Source: Magnetococcales bacterium HCHbin5
GTDB lineage: Bacteria; Pseudomonadota; Magnetococcia; Magnetococcales; Magnetaquicoccaceae
Length of the DNA: 64,000 nt
NCBI GenBank assembly: GCA_002753505.1
Contig: PEAG01000002.1
Location: 62,001-126,000, forward strand
Reading direction: 5' to 3'
Shown here: in pieces, positions 1-7,467 of the stretch
Position numbering within the stretch: position 1 is the stretch's first letter
Layout of the letters: each line of letters opens with the position of its first letter
The notes under the pieces: generated by a model
What the model saw: the letters and a program-made list of their open reading frames with translations, nothing else
Told to the model about the DNA's origin: nothing
The model's database searches: none
Made by a program: the position numbers and the translations under genes

Positions 1-647
1 TGACGGGTCATGATCAATTCGAGCATGACATAGTTGGTCAGGAGAATGTCAGGCGGGCATTCAGCAATTTTCTGACGATCTTGCTCGGACTCCTGCCCTG
101 TGTAGCGGGCGAAAGTGACAGGTTCCTGGTTGGGTGCATAACCCACGTGGAGAAACCTCTCCAACTCCTCCTTCTGGCTGTTGCAAAGGGCATTCATCGG
201 GTAAACCACAATGGCCGAGATGCCCACCTGTTTTTTTACCGCTTTCTGACGCAGGACGTGGTCAACGATGGGGATGAAATAGGCGAGAGATTTGCCGGAA
301 CCCGTTCCGGTCGTCAAGACATAACTCTCCCCCTGTTGGGCAATGCGGATAGCCTCTTCCTGATGCTTGTGTACCCTCATCGGAATGCCGAGGGAACCAG
401 GCTCCTTCCGGGTGCGGAAAATGTTCCGGCATTCCGGGTGCAGGAGTCCCTCGGCGACCAGATCGTCAATCCAGCCTCCCGACACAAAACTTGGGTTCAG
501 CTGGATGAGAGGGGCTGGCCAGAAACGGCCTTTTCCATACACCTTATCGACATAAGCCTTCATGTCGCTGGCCAGGATTTTGGTAAAACTGCGGGAGAAT
601 TGCTCGTATTGATCGATCAATTTTTTTCGGAACTCGAACACGTCCAT
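1..647 (-). CDS. DEAD/DEAH-box helicase, N-terminal part (runs off window)
   Basis: The minus strand is open from ATG at 647 to the left edge, giving 215 residues of a longer protein. Residues 91-100 (RVHKHQEEAI) look like a helicase Q-motif region. Residues 113-120 (TGTGSGKS) are Walker A, and VVYPMNAL at 147-154 is motif Ia. ARYTGQES follows at 180-187, then PPDILLTNYVMLEL at 198-211. This block order, and the opening MDVFEFRKKLIDQY, are known from the large DUF1998-type helicases that include YprA-like proteins and DrmA of DISARM. The DEAH box and DUF1998 region would lie outside the window. It could belong to an antiphage island, but no DISARM partner gene is visible here. Confidence 0.85.
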   Translation of the reverse strand, partial: MDVFEFRKKLIDQYEQFSRSFTKILASDMKAYVDKVYGKGRFWPAPLIQLNPSFVSGGWIDDLVAEGLLHPECRNIFRTRKEPGSLGIPMRVHKHQEEAIRIAQQGESYVLTTGTGSGKSLAYFIPIVDHVLRQKAVKKQVGISAIVVYPMNALCNSQKEELERFLHVGYAPNQEPVTFARYTGQESEQDRQKIAECPPDILLTNYVMLELIMTR

Positions 648-766
648 CAGGCAATCTCCCGATGCAGCCGATACGACTTGTTTGCAGGAAAAAAAGAGAC
701 GATGCCCCTCATTCCCAACCCCTCACGGGAACCAGTCTAACGCAATTCAACGATTGAAAACAGGCC

Positions 767-1189
767 CTAGGTTTTTTCCTCCAGCAATTCAAACAGACCG
801 TACAGGGTACTCATCACCCAGACTATGGGCCGCCCACCCAGGGCAACAGCCGGTTGTGGTTTGGAGATGGGCAAAAAGCCGTGGGTACGGCACCGACGCA
901 GGCTTTCCGACAAGTCGGGCACGGAGTAGCACAGGTGCAGCAACTTGACCCCCTTTTGCAGGCTGAGTGCCACGGGGGATTGCGCATCCCATGGCTCCAC
1001 CAACTCCAGCAATTGATCGTGGATGCGCACAAACGCGACCCGTACCCGCTGAATGGGATCATCCACGGCAACCCCGGCTCCACATACGGATTCGATGGAG
1101 GCCGTCACCAAACCGGTATGGTGATAACGGGCACCGGGACCGAACAGATCCAACGCCTGGATGGGTAGATCCACGGAATGAAAGGTCAT
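767..1189 (-). CDS. VOC-superfamily (glyoxalase / methylmalonyl-CoA epimerase-like) protein
   Basis: This 140-residue protein starts at an ATG whose bases overlap the stop of the FkbH gene (ATGA, 1186-1189), so it is the last gene of the methyltransferase-ACP-FkbH operon. YHHTGLVTASIES near the N-terminus supplies the first-strand His, and LLHLCYSVPDL near residue 95 resembles the second betaalphabetabetabeta module of VOC proteins. VMSTLYGLFELLE at the end fits the metal-ligand Glu strand. VOC enzymes act on vicinal oxygen substrates. Epimerase-like members sit beside acyl-carrier pathways, but the substrate cannot be read from the sequence. A longer frame upstream (to 1285) overlaps FkbH and is not needed. 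Confidence 0.7.
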   Translation of the reverse strand: MTFHSVDLPIQALDLFGPGARYHHTGLVTASIESVCGAGVAVDDPIQRVRVAFVRIHDQLLELVEPWDAQSPVALSLQKGVKLLHLCYSVPDLSESLRRCRTHGFLPISKPQPAVALGGRPIVWVMSTLYGLFELLEEKT

Positions 1190-2907
1190 GATTCCCCCCT
1201 GTTGTTTTCCTGGAACGTGGATGCCGAGGTGCCATCCAGCAGCTGGATATGGGCTGGTGCCGGGTAAACCCGATCGACCGGCCACTCAAAACGGTGGGGA
1301 TCCTCGGCAGCCTGCTCAAACCCGCTGCGTTGCCAGAACGCGAGGCACGGGCCATTTTTGGGTGTTTCGAGATGGCGTACGACAATCCGTTTTGCCCCGG
1401 ATGCCCGGGCCATCTCCCACACATGTCTGGTCATGCACTCCTCTATCTTTTTACCCATGACCCGGCAACTGAGGATAAAATCCACCACCGTGGCCACCTC
1501 GCCAGCACACTCCAGACTGACAATGCCCGTCAGCCCGGCACTGCCAAATCGGTCGGCAACACGGAATATGTGCAGCATTCGACCCTCTCCCTCGCTCCAT
1601 GCGGCCAGTTGCGGTTCGGCAAGTCGGCGGGTCGTCAGGTTCATCTGGTTGGTTTTGTTGAACAGTTGGGCGGTGCGTTGCCGGTTGGAGGCGGAGAACC
1701 GCTCCACAGTGACGGTGATTTCCAAACGGTTCAGCCAATCGTCCAGCGAGTCCACCGTCTGCCGCATCTGCTGCCGCTGCCGCTCTGCAACGTACATCTG
1801 CGTCCGCTCCACATCCTCTGTGCTCAACGCAGGAATAGCGAAACAGTCCAACGACTCCAGGGTGGTCCGATAGGCCATTTTGCTGGTCGGCCATTCCGGG
1901 ACCAGAATTTCCGGCAGCGCATCCCGTACCCGTGCCCGTTCCACCGGGTTGTCATCGATGAACACCACCGACTGCAGCCCAAGGTTGAGTTCAGCCGTCA
2001 ACGCCAACAGGTTGGCTGCCTTGTCGTCCCAGTTGATGCGCCAACCGGCAAAATCATCGAGTTTCAGGACCATCTCTGGATGTTTTGCTATTGCCTCCAG
2101 GGCAATCTTTTCGGTGTTTTTGGAGACAATGGCCAGCAAAACCCCCTTGCGGGTCAGGTTTTTCAGGGCGTGTTGAAAATCCACAAAGGCCTCGCCCTCT
2201 GGATCATGTCCACCCAGTCGCAACCGTTCCCAGCCATCATCACCGACAATGCCACCCCACAGGGTGTTGTCCAGATCCAGCACGATCAGCTTGCGCGAGC
2301 CACCATACAGGCCGATCAATGCGGCAATCACGGCATGGGCGGCGGCCTTGAATACGTGGCTGCCAAAGGGCACTTTGGCCAGGTACCACATTTTGGGATC
2401 AAAGCAGAGGGCATCGGTGGCAGCAAACCAACGACCGGCGTCGAGCAGATAGAGATTGCTGACGGCAGCCAGGCGTTCCGCGAGGCGCAGGTTCATGCGC
2501 ATCAGCAGATTGGTCAGCCCCAATCCCTCCTGCATCTCCAGCAGGCCGTGGCCGACAAAGGAGCGGGGGAGTACCCAGGTAGGCACAAACAGCAACTCTA
2601 CACCCTCGGCATGGCGGGCCAACAGGGCGGCGAACAGATCCACCTCCGCCAGTACGGTGGCCACATCGACCCGCTCGAACGCTTTCGCTCGCCGGTAGCC
2701 ATCGCTGATCGATTCCGGTCTGGTCCAAACCAGGGCGACATGGCAGCCACCGTCATCGACGCTGCCTGATAAAACCGGCATCACCTGGCCAAAAGGAGCT
2801 GTTTGTACGCTGCCGACCATACCCCCGGGATGGCTGCGCAGGCAACCCGCCATGATCTCCATGTTGAAGTCGGAAATCAGCAGCAACCGTGCCGCTCTGC
2901 TCCCCAT
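1186..2907 (-). CDS. fkbH: FkbH-like HAD-IIIC phosphatase/acyltransferase (glyceryl-ACP forming type)
   Basis: This 573-residue protein has the FkbH layout: an SGNH-like N-terminal region, a HAD core with VLDLDNTLWGGIVGDDG (nucleophile and acid Asp pair), and a GNAT-like C-terminus (ARASGAKRIVVRHL, GFEQ). In polyketide and related pathways FkbH proteins dephosphorylate 1,3-bisphosphoglycerate and load glycerate onto an ACP. The dedicated ACP gene lies immediately upstream, which supports that chemistry. I chose ATG 2907, which has GGTGG about 9 nt upstream and follows the ACP stop. A GTG at 2928 would overlap the ACP gene by 17 bp. The product is coupled to the VOC gene by ATGA overlap. The identity of the final product is inference. 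Confidence 0.88.
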   Translation of the reverse strand: MGSRAARLLLISDFNMEIMAGCLRSHPGGMVGSVQTAPFGQVMPVLSGSVDDGGCHVALVWTRPESISDGYRRAKAFERVDVATVLAEVDLFAALLARHAEGVELLFVPTWVLPRSFVGHGLLEMQEGLGLTNLLMRMNLRLAERLAAVSNLYLLDAGRWFAATDALCFDPKMWYLAKVPFGSHVFKAAAHAVIAALIGLYGGSRKLIVLDLDNTLWGGIVGDDGWERLRLGGHDPEGEAFVDFQHALKNLTRKGVLLAIVSKNTEKIALEAIAKHPEMVLKLDDFAGWRINWDDKAANLLALTAELNLGLQSVVFIDDNPVERARVRDALPEILVPEWPTSKMAYRTTLESLDCFAIPALSTEDVERTQMYVAERQRQQMRQTVDSLDDWLNRLEITVTVERFSASNRQRTAQLFNKTNQMNLTTRRLAEPQLAAWSEGEGRMLHIFRVADRFGSAGLTGIVSLECAGEVATVVDFILSCRVMGKKIEECMTRHVWEMARASGAKRIVVRHLETPKNGPCLAFWQRSGFEQAAEDPHRFEWPVDRVYPAPAHIQLLDGTSASTFQENNRGES

Positions 2908-2911
2908 CACT

Positions 2912-3193
2912 TCATTCCACCCGTTCACAAATGAGCTGAATCAGATCGCCTATGCTCAACCGTTCCGTACTCTTTTCCAGAACCCATTCAATCAGATCCA
3001 ACCGCCGATTAAACTGTGCCTCAACCTGCAGTTCAATCGTCACGATCAGGTTGGCGATCCACAGGGAGTCCAACACGCCGCCTTCCCCCGCGAGCAGGGT
3101 TTCCGGTGCGGTCGAAATCCGTTGCTCTGCTGCCCGCATTGCATTGATCTCCTCGATCGCTGCCGAAACAAGGGCAATAATTTTTTGTTGCAT
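2912..3193 (-). CDS. Acyl carrier protein
   Basis: This is a 93-residue ACP-like protein. The phosphopantetheine site is the Ser in GGVLDSLWIANLIV (about residue 43), matching the D-S-L motif with a following hydrophobic helix. It starts at ATG 3193 with AAAGGAG about 10 nt upstream, 5 bp after the methyltransferase stop, and ends just before FkbH. Size and gene order are typical of stand-alone ACPs that partner FkbH enzymes. It would need a phosphopantetheinyl transferase encoded elsewhere. It is the likely carrier of a glyceryl unit. No ketosynthase is present in this window. Confidence 0.85.
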   Translation of the reverse strand: MQQKIIALVSAAIEEINAMRAAEQRISTAPETLLAGEGGVLDSLWIANLIVTIELQVEAQFNRRLDLIEWVLEKSTERLSIGDLIQLICERVE

Positions 3194-3198
3194 GGTCG

Positions 3199-4257
3199 CT
3201 ACGCTCCTTTGATCTGTCCCGATTCCGCAGCCACCGGATTGTTGTCCCTGTTGAGGTCGGTTGCAGCCCTCTTTTCCCCGATGATGACAGAGGAGAGGGT
3301 GAAGTGGCCTGTTATCGCCTGTTCAACGGTATAACCGGTCATTGGCAGCTGTTGTTCCCTGAGGATCATAAAACCGCACTGCTGGACAAAGGCGCGCACC
3401 TCATCGGGATGACGCCACAGATACAGGTGATCGGGTGCCGGGCTGTTGATGGGGATATTGATAAAAATGCGCCCACGGGGTCGAAGGCTTTTGTAGAGGG
3501 TCTCCAGTGCGACCCACGGTGTTTCCAGATGTTCAAGCACCTCACTGATGACGACAGCATCAAAACTTTCCAGTGCGGTCGGGGCTTTGAGCACATCCTG
3601 CTGCACCAGTTCGAGGGGTTGGCGGATGGACAGCTTTGCAACGGCGCACTGGGTGGCCTCGATACTCGCGCGGCTCCACTCCCAACCGGTCAGTGAGGTA
3701 AAACCACCCTCCCGGGCAGCAAAATAGAGAAACAGCCCATGCCCGGGGCCGACCTCCAGGTAATCACCTCCCGCTGTATATTCTGCAAGAAAGGCAGTCC
3801 GGAACAGCTCGATTGCCATGGCATGGTTGTGCCAGAAGATTTGTGACAACAGCAGACCACGAACATGGCGCGCCATGTGAAGATCATTCCCGTAGAGCTG
3901 CTGATGCACGGCATCGAATGTTTTCAGTCTGTAAGAGCCATGCCGCAAAAAATAGACCTGTTCAACGCTCAACCGGTTGCACATCCAGTGGTAGTCTGCA
4001 CAAGAGCGATCCAGTTCATCCTCGATCAGAACCAGCACGAGACCGGAGAGCTCCTCGCACCGGGCCAGGGACAAGGGATCCATGCCTGCGAAACGTTTTT
4101 CCAGGAAGGCCGCATGGGCCGGCCACTCTCTCAATTGGCTCTGAATGATTTGCGACAGGCATGGAAATTCGGCGACACTTTCAAAAAGCTGACGGCTCAA
4201 GGCGACATTTCTCCAACCGACGACGTTTCCGTTCCCCACTCGAACAACCCGGGTCAA
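3199..4257 (-). CDS. Class I SAM-dependent methyltransferase
   Basis: This is the first gene of the operon with ACP and FkbH. DYLEVGPGHGLFLYFAA is SAM motif I and SFDAVVISEVLEHLETP is the acidic motif II/III region, followed by GRIFINIPINSPAPDHLYLW. The roughly 170 residues before the fold are not recognised and may bind the substrate or ACP. The frame given begins at TTG 4257, which lacks a good ribosome site. A second TTG at 4200 has GGAG about 10 nt upstream and is a serious alternative start, giving 333 residues. The role is probably O- or C-methylation of the ACP-bound or sugar product made by the neighbouring genes; this is inferred from context. Confidence 0.82.
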   Translation of the reverse strand: MTRVVRVGNGNVVGWRNVALSRQLFESVAEFPCLSQIIQSQLREWPAHAAFLEKRFAGMDPLSLARCEELSGLVLVLIEDELDRSCADYHWMCNRLSVEQVYFLRHGSYRLKTFDAVHQQLYGNDLHMARHVRGLLLSQIFWHNHAMAIELFRTAFLAEYTAGGDYLEVGPGHGLFLYFAAREGGFTSLTGWEWSRASIEATQCAVAKLSIRQPLELVQQDVLKAPTALESFDAVVISEVLEHLETPWVALETLYKSLRPRGRIFINIPINSPAPDHLYLWRHPDEVRAFVQQCGFMILREQQLPMTGYTVEQAITGHFTLSSVIIGEKRAATDLNRDNNPVAAESGQIKGA

Positions 4258-4412
4258 TCGACTTCGGACAGGATGCGCATTGGACCCAAAAAAAGCAATA
4301 AAAAAAGGTAACTATTCAGTACCATGCATCAAAAAAATCCTTGACATGGTTTTTCGCAGCTTTTTGAAAACCCGCACACAGATTGTGAGGTGTTGCCTGC
4401 AGTCGATCTGTC

Positions 4413-4805
4413 TCAGTCTGTTGTCAGGTGCGTGGCAATCCAGGTTGCCAATTCTGTTTCTCCCAGGGTTCCTTGAGCCAAGGAAAGGAAGATGCGGTAT
4501 TTTTCTGCGTTTTCCGCAACAAGCCTTTTGCCGTTCAAACGCAGAAAGAGGTGACAAATGACGTAGGCTACCCGCTTGTTACCATCCACGAACGGGTGAT
4601 TTCTGGCGATTCCGAATGCATAGCTGGCAGCCAGTTCTGCCAGTGTTGGTGCTGGATCGCCATAGGCATGCTGGTTGATTGGTCTGGCCAGTGCGGATTC
4701 CAGCAAACCCTCATCACGGATACCGTCGCCACCTCCATGTTCCGCCAATTGGTGTTTATGGATGGCCAGTGTCACATTTTTTTCGACCCAGATGGGTACT
4801 CTCAT
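4413..4805 (-). CDS. doc: Death-on-curing (Doc) family Fic-fold toxin
   Basis: This is a 130-residue protein of Doc length. It carries the Fic/Doc signature HPFVDGNKRVAY, with the catalytic His, and earlier conserved GIRDEGLLESAL and AYGDPAPTLAELAASYAF segments. Doc toxins phosphorylate EF-Tu and halt translation. The start is ATG 4805, 4 bp after the stop of the AbrB-type antitoxin gene; the open frame before it is out of context. The order antitoxin then toxin, and the tight spacing, define a type II module. All visible active-site residues are intact, so the toxin is probably functional. Confidence 0.92.
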   Translation of the reverse strand: MRVPIWVEKNVTLAIHKHQLAEHGGGDGIRDEGLLESALARPINQHAYGDPAPTLAELAASYAFGIARNHPFVDGNKRVAYVICHLFLRLNGKRLVAENAEKYRIFLSLAQGTLGETELATWIATHLTTD

Positions 4806-4809
4806 CGGT

Positions 4810-5034
4810 TTACTCGGATAATTTGCGAAGAACGTCACGCTCTTCTCGCATGATCTCTTCGGCCATTTCCATCTGTTTGGCGAATTCGGGATCATAGGGG
4901 GTTAATTCAATGCCTCCCCTTGTTTCCAACACATACAACGTATCCCCCTTTTCAACCCGAAGTCTGGCGAGAATCTCTTTGGGGAAAACGACACCGGTCG
5001 AGTTGCCGATGGCTGTCAAACGCAAGGTTTTCAT
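4810..5034 (-). CDS. AbrB/MazE-family antitoxin
   Basis: This 74-residue protein opens with LTAIGNSTGVVFPKEILARL, the SpoVT-AbrB swapped-hairpin DNA-binding fold, followed by VEKGDTLYVLE. The C-terminal tail (KQMEMAEEIMREERDVLRKL) is a charged helix suited to wrapping a toxin. ATG 5034 has AGGAGA at good spacing. It is the first gene of the toxin-antitoxin operon and is expected to repress its own promoter and neutralise the Doc protein made 4 bp downstream. Classical P1 Doc pairs with Phd; this one pairs with an AbrB-type protein instead. Confidence 0.9.
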   Translation of the reverse strand: MKTLRLTAIGNSTGVVFPKEILARLRVEKGDTLYVLETRGGIELTPYDPEFAKQMEMAEEIMREERDVLRKLSE

Positions 5035-5057
5035 TCAACCTGTCTCCTTTTTCCGGC

Positions 5058-5066
5058 ATTATAACA
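5058..5066 (-). promoter_or_regulatory. Candidate extended -10 promoter of the AbrB/Doc operon
   Basis: On the minus strand a perfect TATAAT (plus-strand 5058-5063) is preceded by TGT, giving the extended -10 form TGnTATAAT. It lies about 24 bp upstream of the antitoxin ATG. No good -35 box is visible, which is normal for extended -10 promoters. This is a pattern match only. Confidence 0.5.
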
Positions 5067-5128
5067 AACGTAAGAACACCTATCTATCTGTTTTGAAGGA
5101 TACGTAGCAAAAGAGGCACGCAAAAGTG

Positions 5129-6187
5129 TCAGCCCCCTTTGTGCCGGGCTCCCTGGCATCCATCGACCAGGGAGGCATCCGCTTTGGGGCTCTCGGTGGT
5201 GGTTTGTGTGAGATAAAATTCCGTCAGGGTCTGTCCGCTGAAATCCTGTGCAGCCGACGCAAACAGGGCCTCCAGATCTGCGTACAAACGGTCAATCTCC
5301 CGCTCGGTGCGAAAAGTCGGGCTGCCGCCGGGCATCAACTCCGAAGAGTGCAGAATAAATTCGGCGTACGGCTCCTTGCGCCTTTTGATGGTCTGGAGCA
5401 GGGAGAGCATCTCTCGCCGGTTGTTGCCATTTGGTCGCAACCATCGTACTGTCGGCAGACGCTGCAGCAGGCGCAGGCACACCGCACAGTGGCGTCGCAG
5501 TCGATGCTCGAACGGGCCTGTTTTTTGGCGCAGTGCGTGGAAGGGTGTGGTCCGGATGGTGACCGGCACCTGCAACAGACCGGATGCCCCTGGTCGCTGA
5601 ATGGCCGTCAGATCCATGAGATAACACCCTTCGGGAAAGAGGCGATAATCGGTGCCGCCGTTGCCTCCGGGATGGCCCGGCGTGCCTTGCCAGGAGATGT
5701 GGGGCGTCACCGAACAGTCCACCGCATAACCGTTTTGCACCAGCAGATGGGCGTACTGTGCGTTGAAGGCCCAGCGACCGGCCCGATGGCTGCGCATTTT
5801 TTGGCCAAAAACCGATTCCAGCAGCTCGGTCAGATAGCGAATCTTGGCGGCCATCACCGGCAGCGGGTATTCGATCAGGTAGGGGTGGAAACGCATGTCA
5901 TCGTCGGTCAAACGGAAGCTCAACGGCGGCGAGTTCCAGGCGTGCAGATGCATGCCCACCTCGCCCGTTTTCCGTGCCAGCAGATCCCGGGCAAACTCCT
6001 GATAGCAGGGATCCATGACCATTTCATAATTGGTCAACCAGGTGGGGCGCAAACCATATTGTTCACACAGGGATTGGAAACGGGGCAGATGGCGGGCATT
6101 GTGGGTCGTGATGGTGCGCGGCGCACGCCAAAGATAGTCTCCCTCGGTGTCAATGGTGATCAAAAATGCGGGTCTGTGCATGGGCAT
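5129..6187 (-). CDS. Polysaccharide deacetylase-like protein (WalW-type)
   Basis: This is a 352-residue protein. FLITIDTEGD at residues 8-17 supplies the metal-site Asp typical of the CE4/polysaccharide deacetylase barrel. EVGMHLHAWNSP supplies the His pair, and RSHRAGRWAF matches the motif 3 Arg segment. No signal peptide is seen, so it is cytoplasmic or membrane-associated. It lies in a polysaccharide synthesis region. The family removes N-acetyl or related acyl groups from sugars; the exact substrate is unknown. The start is ATG 6187, with another ATG two codons later. No strong Shine-Dalgarno sequence is visible. Confidence 0.82.
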   Translation of the reverse strand: MPMHRPAFLITIDTEGDYLWRAPRTITTHNARHLPRFQSLCEQYGLRPTWLTNYEMVMDPCYQEFARDLLARKTGEVGMHLHAWNSPPLSFRLTDDDMRFHPYLIEYPLPVMAAKIRYLTELLESVFGQKMRSHRAGRWAFNAQYAHLLVQNGYAVDCSVTPHISWQGTPGHPGGNGGTDYRLFPEGCYLMDLTAIQRPGASGLLQVPVTIRTTPFHALRQKTGPFEHRLRRHCAVCLRLLQRLPTVRWLRPNGNNRREMLSLLQTIKRRKEPYAEFILHSSELMPGGSPTFRTEREIDRLYADLEALFASAAQDFSGQTLTEFYLTQTTTESPKADASLVDGCQGARHKGG

Positions 6188-6228
6188 AGCGGGCGGCTCA
6201 GCAAGGTGCCAAAGGGGGTGTCAACAGG

Positions 6229-7269
6229 CTACTCATCCAGGAATGGGCGACGCAGCCCGTTGTCGCTCCAATCAAAATTGATCAGCCAATCCCGGCACGC
6301 CTCTTCCTGGATGAGGGGATGGCGCAAGGCACCCATGACAAAGGTGCAGGGTTGACGCCAGTCATGAAAACCGAAGCGGCGAAACAGGCGTTGCATGACG
6401 GAATGGCTGCTGCACAGCCTCATCTCCCGCGGGACCAGGTCGTGTTCGGTGACAGCCGCCAGGGCCAGCAGCACACCACAGGCCAACAGTACCGGGTCCA
6501 CTCCATCGCATTGACTGACCAGCAACTGTTCCGGGCTCTCTTTCAGCACCACATAACCGACGGTCTCCCTGCCGTACAGGATACGGAACAGACGGTAACA
6601 AACAAAGGGTAAACCGGTGGCATAACGCCATTGCAAATAGGCCAGAGAGGGGGAAAACCGGAAACGGAACGGGGTGGTTGTCGGCAGCATCTCTGCCTGG
6701 AAGGTCTGCTCTTCCCGGATCGCCACGCCAGAACCGGCTGCCGACAGAGAGCCGCTTTGGCGAAGAATGGCCTCCCTTTTATCGGCAAGTTTGATGGTGG
6801 GCAACAGCGGGGCGAGGCTGCGTTTGGCCAGAGCACGCCAGGAAAAATCGGTTGGATCGATGTGAAAACGTCTGTTGGCCAGCAACTGGGGCACGGGGGG
6901 AAAATAGTGCCACCCATTTTGCCGTATGATTTGATGTATCGCCTGACTGCCGCCCAGGGCCAGGGTATAGGGGGCGGCCTTCAACCAGCACAAAAACTGG
7001 AACCCGCCAAAACCGGGCAGGAAGGCCACATTGTTGCTGGCGGTTGCCACCTGTATCACATTGTTTTGGTATGTAAAGTCAACAATATCGATGCCGATGA
7101 TGCCGGCCAGCTCCTCCCTGTCGTTCAGAAAGAGGTGGAGACGACAGTGGCCGGAACCATAGTACCAGTCCACAAAGTGGCGGTGGGTCAATACAGCGGG
7201 AAAAAAGGGGTGGTCCCGCCTCTGGAGCAACAGCTCATAATGGGTCGGATTGTATGGAATGATTTGCAC
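6229..7269 (-). CDS. GNAT/FemAB-like acyltransferase of a polysaccharide cluster
   Basis: The proposed product has 346 residues, starting at GTG 7269 with a G-rich stretch just upstream. The frame stays open to 7764, but the extra 165 codons overlap the divergent glycosyltransferase and look non-coding. RFRFSPSLAYLQWRYATG in the second half is typical of GNAT-like proteins from exopolysaccharide clusters, where a P-YL-WRY segment precedes the last module. GYVVLKES and LLACGVLLALAAVTEHDL fit an acyltransferase fold. No catalytic residues can be assigned. It follows the deacetylase gene closely in map order and is transcribed upstream of it. The function is inferred. Confidence 0.55.
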   Translation of the reverse strand: MQIIPYNPTHYELLLQRRDHPFFPAVLTHRHFVDWYYGSGHCRLHLFLNDREELAGIIGIDIVDFTYQNNVIQVATASNNVAFLPGFGGFQFLCWLKAAPYTLALGGSQAIHQIIRQNGWHYFPPVPQLLANRRFHIDPTDFSWRALAKRSLAPLLPTIKLADKREAILRQSGSLSAAGSGVAIREEQTFQAEMLPTTTPFRFRFSPSLAYLQWRYATGLPFVCYRLFRILYGRETVGYVVLKESPEQLLVSQCDGVDPVLLACGVLLALAAVTEHDLVPREMRLCSSHSVMQRLFRRFGFHDWRQPCTFVMGALRHPLIQEEACRDWLINFDWSDNGLRRPFLDE

Positions 7270-7467
7270 AGCGCATCTTCCCCCCCCGGTCAGGAAATCC
7301 ACTCCTCGTCTCCGCTTCCGAGTGTATAGTTGTTCATTTTTTATGGCAAGCAGAGAAAAATATTGACCCGGGCCGGACGGTAAGCCCATCATGGCGGTGC
7401 GGTGCGTGCCCCTGCACGGGTGACGCCCGTATCGAACAGACCATGACCATATATTAGGTTCCCTCGC

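Noticed and set aside
81-740. 219-residue plus-strand frame at the left edge
   Set aside because: It is antisense to the helicase fragment, whose minus-strand translation carries clear Walker A and motif Ia sequences.
1249-2769. 506-residue plus-strand frame
   Set aside because: Antisense shadow of the FkbH-like gene; rich in His, Gln and Arg with no recognisable domain.
5126-6355. 409-residue plus-strand frame
   Set aside because: Antisense to the polysaccharide deacetylase, which has clear catalytic motifs.
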